Positions 50,208 through 60,100 of a stretch of 64,000 nt of DNA are shown here, one piece after another (position 1 is the stretch's first letter; each line of letters opens with the position of its first letter). A model generated the notes under the pieces. The model searched no databases, was not told where the DNA came from, and worked only from the letters and a program-made list of their open reading frames with translations. A program made the position numbers and the translations under genes. The stretch is from Sphagnum magellanicum (lineage: Eukaryota; Streptophyta; Sphagnopsida; Sphagnales; Sphagnaceae), in assembly GCA_021904315.1 (NCBI GenBank), contig CM038913.1, forward strand, positions 929,958 through 993,957, written 5' to 3'.

Positions 50208-51734
50208 CTAGGTGCCAGGTTGATACTGAATCTCAAAGTCGAAATCAGCTAGGAAAATAGACCAGCGTGCCTGGCGACGATTTAAGGTCCGAGTAGTTGT
50301 GAAATAAAGGAAATTCTTGTGATCTGTTAGAACTTGGACTCGATGTTGAGCTTCGGCAAGATACAGTCTCCACTGCTCGAATGCCGTGATGATTTCCAGG
50401 AGTTCCTTATCGTAGACCTGGTAGTTGATTTCGGCATTGGTTAACTTCCGTGAATAGAAAGCAACTGGATGTAGCAACCCATCTATTCCAAATTGAGATA
50501 GAATAGCTCCCAAGGCAAAATCTGAAGCGTCTGTTTCCACAATGAATGGCTTGGCAGGATCGGGATGTATCAGGATGGGTGCAGAGGTGAATGCCATCTT
50601 GAGAGTATCAAAAGCATCCTGGGCCATTGGGTTCCACGAGAAGGGCTTGTCTTTGCAAGTCAGGGTTATTAACGGTGTTGCGATCTTGGAGTAGCCTTTG
50701 ATAAACCGACGATAGAAATTGGCAAACCCCAGGAAGCGTTGAATGTCCTTGACCGAGGATGGAGTAGCCCAACACTGGATGGTCTCGACCTTTGACTTGT
50801 CCATGAAAATGCCATTTGGAGAGATCACGTAGCCGAGGAACGCCACTGAAGATTTGTCGAATGCACATTTTTCCAACTTAGCGTATAAACCATGCTCTCG
50901 GAGCGTCGCAAGCACCAATCGTACATGTTTGTCGTGGATTTCCTGGTCCTTGGAAAAGATTAAAATGTCATCCAAATAGACCATGACAAATTCGTCCATG
51001 TAATCCCGAAAGATATCATTCATCAGATGCTAAAAGATTGCGGGTGCATTGGTGAGGCCGAAGGGCATGACCGTGTATTCGAAGTGGCCGTAGCGTGTGC
51101 GGAAAGCTGTCTTCCATTCATCACTAGGACGAATCTTGAGTAAGTTGTAGGCTCCACGGAGGTCAAGCTTGGTGAAGATCTTCCCGGTACGTAGTCGATC
51201 CAGGAGACCTGAAATCAAGGGCAAGGGATATCGATTCTTTTTGGTTATATTGTTGAGTCCACGATAATCCACACAGAGTCGAAGGGAGCCATCCTTCCTC
51301 TTGACAAACAAAATTGGGGCGCCGACTGGAGACTTGGAATGCTGAATGAACCCTTTGGCAAGATTTTCAGTAAGGTAATCACGCAGGGCTTGGAGTTCTG
51401 GTTCCGATAGGCCATAAATAGGACCAAAGGGTGGTGAGTGTCCTTCTTCTAGATTAATCGGGCAGTCATATGGACTATGGGCGGGGAGCTGATCAACATT
51501 AATTTTTCCAAAAACATCAACAAAGTCCTTGTACTTCTCAGGAAGGTTGACAGGTGTTGGTTCTGATGGGGGGTTTGTGTTATTGGCTGGGTTGACATGG
51601 ATGGCGAAGACTTGAAGATTCTTAGCAGCCCGATAGAAAGGGACAACTCTTTCAACGAAGATCTCGACAGGGTTGGTTTTCTGGGCAGGATTCTTGACAA
51701 GGTTCTTAACAGGACAAGGTTTAGTTCTGACCAA
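50208..51734 (-). pseudogene. Reverse transcriptase and RNase H of the chromovirus, broken by two stops
   Basis: Reverse transcriptase copies the element RNA to DNA. Visible motifs: [34 protein letters not shown], catalytic YLDD at about 50978-50967 (intact), FLGFANFYRRFI. RNase H follows with FIVETDASDFALGAILSQ and YDKELLEI, then LTDHKNF. TAG at 51030-51032 splits the RT between APAIF and HLMNDIF; TAG at 50208-50210 ends the RNase H tether (QPGT stop QGKADALS). Both replace a residue that is normally Gln in this family. Confidence 0.93.
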
Positions 51735-52310
51735 CTAGGGGTTCTTGACTGTAAGACTTGACATAACAGACTTGAGAAAACTGGAATTGGTTCCGACCCT
51801 CTTTGGGTTCTTGACCACAGGGTTCTTGGCAGGACTGGACAAAGTGTTTTTCTGAGCGTGGGGTTCTTGAAAGGTGCATCGTTGTGCGCTGAAGGTGAGG
51901 GTTCTAGACCGCCAATCAGTGATAGGGTTGTGTGCTTCTAGCCAAGGCAAACCAAGGATGATGGGATGGTGAGGGGTGGAGATGATGTTGAGAACAATCT
52001 TCTCCGTGTGCTTGCCGATACAGAGTTTTAGAGGGGTTGTCTCGTGTGTGATTGCACCAGAAACAATGGTTCTCCCATCAATAACCTCTACCAGAATAGG
52101 GGTTGACTTCTTGATCATAGGGATGTTGTGTTGGACGACAAATGTTTGGTCGATGAAAGAAGAGGTGGCGCCGAAGTCCACCAAAGCTGACACTTGTAGT
52201 ATGTCTTCTGGAATATGAATGATGTCCACATACTGAGTGAAACTGGGACTGGGACCAACAACAGAACAGGAGCCTTTGCAAAGGTGGTGTTGGTGAAATC
52301 CAATCACACG
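51735..52310 (-). pseudogene. Aspartic protease region of the chromovirus, active-site Ser changed
   Basis: Reads ILQVSALVDFGATSSFID around 52190-52140; the retropepsin signature DSGA is here DFGA (TTC, one C-to-T step from TCC), so catalysis is expected to be impaired. HPIILGLPWLEAHNP follows, as in Ty3-type proteases. The frame differs from that of the zinc knuckle, with the change near 52300-52330, so a frameshift lies between gag and protease. TAG at 51735-51737 ends the segment. Confidence 0.82.
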
Positions 52311-52429
52311 GCTCCTACTGTGACTGGATGTTCTTGTTTTCCAACTCTTGGGGAGTTTCCACAACTTGTACTTGAAGTTTGACAAGCTTTTGAGGGCACT
52401 GACGAGCCATATGCCCTGGGTTGCCACAG

Positions 52430-53289
52430 TAAAGACATAGATTGTTTGTCCTTCAACAAAGTTTCTTGGCTTCTGTCAAAGATTTAAACTTAGCTGTGTC
52501 AATCTGCATCGGAGCAGGTCCAAAAGAGGCAGGTCGGGCAACTGGTGTTATTTGAGGAACTGAGGGGAGCGTAGTAGGCTGAGTGTTCCAAAGCTAGGCG
52601 TTGGAGGTGACTTTCTTTTCCTGGCGACATTCGAACAGACGATTATTGCACCGAATTGCTTGGGTGATAGCTTCACTGAAGGAAGAAGGGTCTGCGAGTG
52701 TCAACAAAAGATCTTGAACATCATCACGAAGCCCACAACAAAACTGATCAATCAAGGCAGCTTCTCCCCAATTGACGTCGCAGGCAAGCTACCTGAATTC
52801 TGAGGCGTAAACGATGGCCGAACGTGTCCCTTGCTGGAGGCGACGTAGCTTGTTGGCTGAAGTCCCGGCCTTGTCACTGTCCCCAAACACTGCTTCAAAT
52901 TCTGCCATAAAGGCGTTGAAATCTTGTAGGAGAGGGGATGATGTTTCCAGGATGGGAGCGAACCATGTTGCAGTTGTCCCAGTGAGTAGGGTTCCAATGA
53001 ATCCTACACGAGTGGTGTCATCAAAATAACGACGGGGGTGTAGTTACATGATCAGGCGTACCTGGCTAACAAAGCCTCAAAATTTGAGGCGTGTTCCATC
53101 AAACTTTTCTGGCAGACTAATCTTGGGCTCTGGGGGGACCATTACAAGAGCAGAAAGTACTGGGGCAGGAGGTGGTGGCTGATTCTGTAGGCGGGTCACC
53201 GAGTTTCTAAGCACGACATTTTCTTGTTGAAGGTGCTGAAGGGCGGCGAGGATTTGAATGAGATCGATGTTTGATTCTGAGTTGTCCAT
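52430..53289 (-). pseudogene. gag of the chromovirus (capsid and zinc knuckle), broken
   Basis: Starts at ATG 53289 (MDNSESNIDL), with a coiled N-terminal segment, PPEPKISLPEKFDGTRLKF, a Ty3-type retrotransposon gag region, and a CCHC zinc knuckle (CLYCGNPGHMARQC) at about 52438-52395. Interrupted by stops at 53077-53079 (TGA), 53044-53046 (TAA), 52789-52791 (TAG), 52594-52596 (TAG) and 52453-52455 (TGA). Each lies where one C-to-T change from CGA, CAA or CAG would create it. The plus-strand ORF opposite is a shadow. Confidence 0.85.
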
Positions 53290-53769
53290 GGTGGTAGTTC
53301 TCACACTTTTGCGCTTCCCAATCTTCAAACTCCTTCCTTCAAGATCTCCCAAGTTATATTTGCTCCATTTCAAAACTTTGGCTTTGATGTCTTTTCAAAA
53401 CAAACTTCTGTCATAGCAATTTTGCAAAACTACACTGCTCACATATGACCTTGGATTGTTCTAAAATTTTGGTAAAACATGAGCAACTATGTCTACTACC
53501 TTCTCACAAAATCTCAACTCATTTAACTTCGGAAAGTGAAAGATCTTACTACTTCTTTGAAGCCACCTCAAACTGGGACCTGAACACAAAATGACTTACA
53601 ACTCGCTCTCAAAAACTCCAAAATCCTTGAGATTTTGGGAGACACATAAAATATATGTCTTTTATATCTGCTCAAAATTTCAGCCCTATTGATGATGACC
53701 ACAAAGAGATATCACTTTTAAAATAAACTGACTTCAAAATTGAGACTGAAACTTCAGATGCTTGGATCT
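53290..53769 (-). other. Retrotransposon leader between gag start and the duplication
   Basis: Non-coding leader of the chromovirus. The gag ATG at 53289 is chosen because the frame upstream of it is not conserved-looking, although the frame stays open to 53373. Confidence 0.6.
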
Positions 53770-54085
53770 CTCACAATACAAGTGCAAATGATATGAAATT
53801 TCTCTCACACATATATTCCTATACGATCTATAAGATCACAAAGTTACAGACCCAAAAAAGCTTAAACAAAGGAGATATGACCAAAAAACCAGATCTGACA
53901 CAGAGTTTTCAAAAGCTCTTAACTCTCATAATACAAGTCCAAATGATATGAAATTTCTCTCACACATATATTCCTATATGATCTATAAGATCACAAAGTT
54001 ACAAACCCAAAAAACTTAAACAAAGGAGATATGACCAAAAAACTAGATCTGACACAGAGTTTTCAAAAGCTCTTAACTCCCATAA
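53770..54085 (-). repeat. 155-bp tandem duplication in the retrotransposon 5' leader
   Basis: Two near-identical copies (tacaagtgcaaatgatatg at 53777, tacaagtccaaatgatatg at 53932), including atattcctata and agatctgacacagag motifs. Untranslated leader between the 5' LTR and gag; no ORF. Confidence 0.9.
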
Positions 54086-54226
54086 AACATATCCTTTTCT
54101 TTTGAAACTTTGAGAGTAGAAGCGTCCTATAGTCTTTTATAACCTTTCCAAGTTTCACCCCAAGATACCTCTAGCTACTTATTGAAACAACAAAACAAAC
54201 AAACAAGAAGAAAGAACAGATCAAAC

Positions 54227-54502
54227 TGTTATGGACCGACTACAAACAAGTGGAGAATTACAAGACAAGACAAGCTTTATTGATCCATCAACCGGTGTTG
54301 ATCCGCTGAAGGGTTGTTCCCCAGACTATCTCCTTTTATAACCCTGAACCATACTAGTCCGAAAATATCCTAGGCCATGATATTGTCAAAAGTATCCCAA
54401 AATATCCTAGGACATGACATTGCCAAAAGTATCCCAAGTATCCCAAAATATCCTAAGCCATGACATTGCCCAAAGTATCCCAAAATATCGTATGCCATGA
54501 CC
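54227..54502 (-). repeat. 5' LTR of the chromovirus (276 bp)
   Basis: Direct repeat of 47904-48586 minus 11 minisatellite units. In element orientation: U3 with three 37-46-bp units, TATA box at 54343-54334 (TTATAAAAGG), AATAAA at 54281-54276, then the conserved end GTCGGTCCATAACA. This is a standard U3-R-U5 order. Confidence 0.93.
54334..54343 (-). promoter_or_regulatory. LTR TATA box
   Basis: TTATAAAAGG on the element strand, about 55 bp ahead of the AATAAA signal; positioned for transcription of the genomic RNA from the 5' LTR. The equivalent in the 3' LTR reads TTATAAAATG. Confidence 0.65.
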
Positions 54503-54649
54503 TATAACCTTAGACCTAGATCCTTATTTTGAATCTTTCACGAAAAGTAATGAATAAAAAACTTCACAAGAATGGAATCATTGTGTAAAAACTTAACAAA
54601 CACACCTCAACAATAAAGTTGTGTCAAGGATATCCTTCCCCAGAACCTT

Positions 54650-54990
54650 AGACACAAAACCCAAAACCTAAAATTTTAGACCCAAAACCTACAACCACAC
54701 AAACCTTTCACAAAACTTAAATACAACTCACATGCTCCCAAAATTCAAACTCAACACATGAATCTTAGATTTCTCATAAAAAATCAATTCTTTATGCCCC
54801 TATCACACAAAACATGTTGCTCAAAACCCAAAACCTAGAATTTTAGACCTAAAACCTATAACCACAAACCTTTCACAAAACTTAGATACAACTCACATGC
54901 GCACAAAACTCAAACTCAACACATGGACCTTAGATTTCTCATAAGAAATCAATTCTTTGTGCCCCTTTCACACAAAACATCATGTTCAAA
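54650..54990. repeat. ~167-bp tandem duplication right of the chromovirus
   Basis: cccaaaacctaaaattttag at 54660 recurs as cccaaaacctagaattttag at 54827. Both copies continue through ctttcacaaaactta, ctcaaactcaacacatg-like and ttagatttctcataa blocks. Confidence 0.85.
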
Positions 54991-55673
54991 AGTGTTCGAA
55001 GGTGCTTGAAGATGCCGAAAAGCTCTTCAAGAAAATGTGATGCGATAAAAAGCTCATTCATCACTTGGAAACACTACAACACCATCATAGCCATAAACAA
55101 TCGCTTGAGAGTAACAAGTAGCCTTAATCCTAGTATCTAAACCCTAACCCTAACTTGGATTTGCATACGCATGTTCATATCCATATCCCTAACTACTATA
55201 TGATGGTTATGCATAGATAATACATATCCAAGATCCCATCATGATATACCAATGGATATGCATATACATAAGGATATTGACATGCCTACATTTGCTGGTT
55301 AGCTATAATAGGCAACATCTGGATATGCACTTATATGTATCCGTCCATTATGCATGTTGATATCTAGGCCCACATGTATATGTGGGCAACAATGGTTTTT
55401 CCCTAATAAATGGGATTTGAACTAGGAGCAATAGAAGAATTTGCAAGGCAAGCATGCATACCCCATAGTTATAGTATCAAAGAACATTCTAACCAAGTTT
55501 GTTTTTTTTTTTGTTTTTTTTTGTTTTTTTTTTTGTTTTTCAATTTTGTGTCATAAAACATTTGGTGGTTTTTTTCAAAAAGTTAGCAAAAATAGTTGAA
55601 ATTACACTAGGAAAAAAATCCAAAAAATTCCCGATCTTTGTGGTAAAAAAATTCAAGATTTGTTGGGGAAAAA
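54991..55673. other. Intergenic DNA
   Basis: Contains the telomere-like run, a catatg/atatcc-rich stretch (55150-55390) and poly-T with interspersed G at 55500-55540. No gene. Confidence 0.6.
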
Positions 55674-56161
55674 AAACCAGGATTGGGTAGTTATTTGATT
55701 TGTTTAATAACCACCAGTTCCACTTTTCAAAATAATTTGGAAAACAAAGAACCTGCGGTTCTGGATTTTCCAAAAAAATTCAGAATCAAAGAAACTCAAG
55801 TTCAAGTTTTTTGGAAAATGTCAGAATAATGCAAGAACCAGCAAGGCCTCAAAGAACTGGTGGGGTTCATGAAATAAACTGGCTAAGAACCACCAGTTTT
55901 ACAGAAGGTTATTTGAGGGGGGTCTCAGATGTTTTGAGAACTGGGGTTTTATATTTCGGAGTCGGTTCTCATGTTATTGAGAACCATGGTTATAATTTGA
56001 GAACCCATTAATTGATTTTAATTTTTTTAAAATTATGAAATGCATTGAGAACCAAGGTTATAATTTGAGAACCCATTAATTGAATTTTTTTTTTTAAAAA
56101 TGAACTGCATTGAGAACCACCGGTTTTTAATTCCCTTTTCTAATAACTGCCCAATACTAGA
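55674..56161. mobile_element. hAT-type MITE with GAACC/GGTTC-rich body
   Basis: Ends CCAGGATTGGGTAGTTATTT and the reverse complement of aataactgcccaatactag match at about 17 of 21 positions and resemble the 12.3-kb MITE ends. The body has many gaacc/ggttc motifs and a ~66-bp tandem unit (attgagaacc at 55976, 56044, 56109). Confidence 0.6.
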
Positions 56162-56509
56162 AAAAAACTGGCTGGGGTTTGTTTAATTTTAAAGTAAAGC
56201 TCAAGAAATATAAGACCAATTCACTCAAGATTGGTAGTGACTTGTGGCTCAAAAATTAGGGCTAAACACTATTAACCTGGCCAGGGTGGAGAAACATGCA
56301 TCACCAGGGTACCTGCAGGATGGATGGTGTGTGGACAGGAGATGTTTTTTCTGTTGAATTACTGTCCCATAGCTAGAGCCATGCTAACTAACTATGTATT
56401 AAACATCTACATATGTCGGCATTCCTAATAGCCACCACGTCTTACCTACTTGCCTATCTACTACATAAATAAATAAATAAATAAATAAAGGAAAAAACAC
56501 CTGGCAAAT

Positions 56510-57118
56510 GAACAAGAGAAGAGAAAAGAAAGGACCAAAGTCCAAACAGAAAACCAACACCTGAAAGCACAAAACCCACAATGGGGAGGGCTAAGAGGAG
56601 AAATCGAGTGACCTAGGACCTAAACCCATCACCAGTAGCAGGAGAAGAAAAAAGAAAAGACCAAAGTCCAAACAAAAAACAACGCCTGAAAGCACAAAAC
56701 GCACAATGGGGAGGCTTAAGAGGAGAAATCAAGTAACCTGAGACCTCAACCCATCACCAGTAGCAAGAGAAGAAAAAAGAAAGGACCAAAGTCCAAACAA
56801 AAAACAACACCTGGAAGCACAAAATGCACAATAGGGAGGTGGTCTAAGAGGAGAAATCAAGTAACCTAAGATCTGAACCCATCGTCAATAGCAAGAGAAG
56901 AAAAAAGAAAGGACCAAAGTCCAAACAAAAAATAACACCTGAAAGCACAAAACACACAATAGGGAGGCCTAAGAGGAAAAATCAAGTAACCTAGGACCTA
57001 AACTCATCACCGGTAGCGAGAGAAGAAAAAAGAAAGGACCAAAGTCCAAACAAAAAACAACACTTGAAAGCACAAAACACACAATGGGAGAGGCCTAAGA
57101 GGAAAAATCAAGTAACCT
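56510..57118. repeat. ~125-bp tandem repeat, five units
   Basis: Blocks agaaaggaccaaagtccaaa, cctgaaagcacaaaac, acaatggggaggc, taagaggagaaatcaagtaa, cctaaacccatcaccagtag. The accaaagtcc core falls at 56534, 56660, 56785, 56913 and 57038 (spacing 125-128). Confidence 0.93.
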
Positions 57119-60100
57119 TACACCAATTAAAATGTTATCGTTGGACTCGGAGACCCTGATTTAGTCTTAACAGTGCATGTTTAATATAACATTTAAAAGC
57201 AATTTACATGAATTTTGAGGCTTTTACACTGCTAGCAGTATGTGCTGCTGGTTCACTCAAGGCACAGACAAGCCTTTTTCCAGAGACCCTGAACATTATT
57301 TGTACATATTCTGTACACTATACACTGTTATTAGAGCATGCCCAATGGCAGCCCTCTATTGGTAGTTATGACATCCAGTGTGCACTGTTTAGTTTCTCCC
57401 GCATCATCCCCCCACCCATTAACCTGATAAAACTGAACTGTACAAAGTGAGAGAGACTATTTAGCTCTCACCACCTGGGCCAATCATGATGGTAGTTGTT
57501 GGCCAATGAGAAACAGTCATTTCGTGCTACTGTAGAGATTGTTGCAGTCGGTTGTTGAGTTGTCGAAACAGATTTTGACATCATGATTGTGCTACCTTGA
57601 TGTCCTTTAAATTATTATTATTAAAAAAAAATTCCTAATACCTTTGTACATTTTTTGAATCAGCGGTGTGTTTATAAATAAAGTTTTGCAAGGGTTTTGA
57701 TGAGTTTGCAAGGTTTGAAACATGCTACTAAAGTATCCTAGTAGATTCCTATTCAAAGAAGCAATGTCACTTGGAGTTCCTTCACTCAATCACTTAACAC
57801 CTCACTCCAATTTGCATGTCTTTTGCATGCAAATTAAGCGTCATGTACACACCAGACAAACAAAGATTTTAAAATTAAATTCTCTCTTCTTGAACCAAAT
57901 TGTTATCCTCTTTTATCTTAGACAAACTTTTCAAAACAATTCCAGCCTTCAATTCCAACAATCTCATTGATCAAGGTTTTTTCTTCTTCACACATAATTA
58001 CAGAAGCCTATCGAAACCTGTCTATTACACCATTAAAACAGCCTAGTTCACTCAACACAATTCCTCACACAATAAGTAACTCAAGCCACCAATACTAACA
58101 AAGTCAAAAGCTTTTTTCTTCAAACCTAGGCACAAGCCTTTTCCAAGACCATTCACACTTGTGTATATTTTATATACTACAAGAGAACGGGGGCAGCTTC
58201 AGCACAAACTTTCTTTTTTTTGGTAAATGCCAAAATTTTCCAAAAAAATCTATTTTTCAAGGAGATTTTTTTTTGTCAAGGAATATTTTTAAATCTTTTG
58301 GAATATGAAGAATCTTGTTGGAATATTCTCTTTTGAAATGGAATCTTCACAATTAATTAATTATTCGACAGACATGTGCCAAAGACACTAAGGTACTACC
58401 GATACATAACCCCTTGTCTGTATAAACAACCTTAAAGAAGGTGTGTGACAAGATCTTCAAAGAGCTGATATTTGAAACCATGACAACAACCACCATCACA
58501 AAATCTGGTCCAAAATCTCTGGGGTGAACGACAGTGGAAAAGTGTGTGTTTTCATGTTGTGGGCCTTTCTTGACATGGAAGCTTTTGCAAGGAAGTCTTA
58601 TTTGATCACTTTCTTCTTTGCAAAGATAGTATGGATTGAAGTCCTATTCATCATAGTTTCATCATTTAGATACCTTCAAGTATAATGCTCTGTATTCTTT
58701 GTGTTGATTATTACTCCATGTATAGTGTCTTTTGAACCACCATTACTTTATGATTAATGAATAGTAGTGCATGATAGTATTTATGGTAGTGCATTGTGAT
58801 ATATTAATTAGTTGGAGGAACCCCCAAAGTTTTTTCACTTTTCATTTATTTATTTATTTTTGTGTTGGGCATCTTTGATTGGACCATAATAAAATAAAAA
58901 AAATCAAGCTTTGGAGAATCCCACAATAGATATGGTGTAATCTCCTCCTCTGGGTTAGATATATAGGTTTTCAAGCCTAGACCTTAGGGTAAAGAATATG
59001 GGATAAATTGAGGAGCTATTGAGCACATGTTAATGGACACATTGAGAACATGTTGGGGAATGTGATGGACACACAATGGGAACAAAAATTCAGCACCCCC
59101 ACCCTCCCCCGAAAGAAAAAAAAAACTAGCCCCCCAATGCATGTTGCTTCAACTCCTTGGTTGCAAGAATTTTTTTTGCATACCTACATTCTTTGTCATT
59201 TTTGGCCTAGGTTAATTGTAGGGACAAAACAGTGGGTGAATATTACAACAAAGCCAAAAAGTAGCAACATTTTGGATGAATCATGGTTTTTTAGGTTAAT
59301 GGTATGCCAAACTTTGCACTAGGCCCACCTCCTAGGATGAAGTCCTTTAAACTATGAAACATTATCCATAAGTTGTCACTTAGGATTTCATGTCAAATTT
59401 TCATTCACCTCCATCAATTTCCTTGATCCCTTAAGGTTCTTGAACTGAATGTTGATATTAATGATTTCCAATGTAAAGTTCAGCAAAGTTTTGAATAATG
59501 TTGGTGTGGTTTGCATAGTACCCAAGACATCTTGAATTCTAACGTTGGGTCTACAGATTGTCCCGCCCTCTGCTCCATTTCATGTGAAGTGAACAAATCA
59601 TTGGAGCTAGAAGTTGCCATTGCCATCATTTGAAAAATGATAAAGTCATTTTGGTCCATATCTTCCAAAAGTTGAATTTGAATATGAAATGAAATCATCA
59701 CTATTTGAAAAAGAACTATTGAAGGAGCTTGAGGAAGACATCTTTAAAGGTTTGGAAATGAAAACAAAAGGAAAAGAAGAAGGAAGACCTCCTCTTTATA
59801 TGGTCCCCACGAAAGCCTTAATCTCCATTCTTGTATCTAACATAAACTCCATAGCCCTCCCCTTCATAGCCACCTAGCCCCAATTGTTGCCCTAGGTTCC
59901 TATGGACCTAATCCCCATAAACCCCATAGCCCTAGCCCTCAGCCCTATATATAGCCCCATATGCCTATGCCCCTTTGGTCCTAGCCCCATAGCCTTAAAA
60001 TATGGAATAAGAAGTCAATAGCCCAAAGTTTTTGTAAAAACTCGTTTTGGTGCCCTTGAGTGGGGAGTTCATGTTAAGTATGGAAGCTTGGTGCCCTTTT

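Larger units (their letters stand above)
47904..54502 (-). mobile_element. Ty3/gypsy chromovirus LTR retrotransposon, complete in structure, coding-dead
   Basis: Element on the minus strand: 5' LTR 54502-54227, 5' leader with a duplicated 155-bp segment, gag from ATG 53289, protease, reverse transcriptase, RNase H, integrase, C-terminal chromodomain, polypurine tract 48599-48587, 3' LTR 48586-47904. LTRs start TGTCATGG and end CCATAACA on the element strand (ends slightly mutated). Flanks TATAT (47899-47903) and TATAA (54503-54507) are a candidate 5-bp target duplication with one mismatch. At least 12 in-frame stops and frame changes inactivate gag-pol. Over the first ~165 alignable LTR bases I count about 8 differences (~5%), so the insertion is not recent. 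No standard initiator-tRNA-Met primer site is obvious after the 5' LTR (GTTTGATCTG follows). Confidence 0.95.

Noticed and set aside
49115..53079. RNA editing that would remove the gag-pol stops
   Set aside because: U-to-C editing is known from organelles of some seed-free plants, not for nuclear retrotransposons; methylated-cytosine deamination plus frameshifts explains the data better.
57325..57560. Possible relative of the 20.4-kb MITE (attagagcatgcccaatggc, ggccaatgagaaacagtc)
   Set aside because: Only one end is recognisable; no matching inverted end or target duplication was found.
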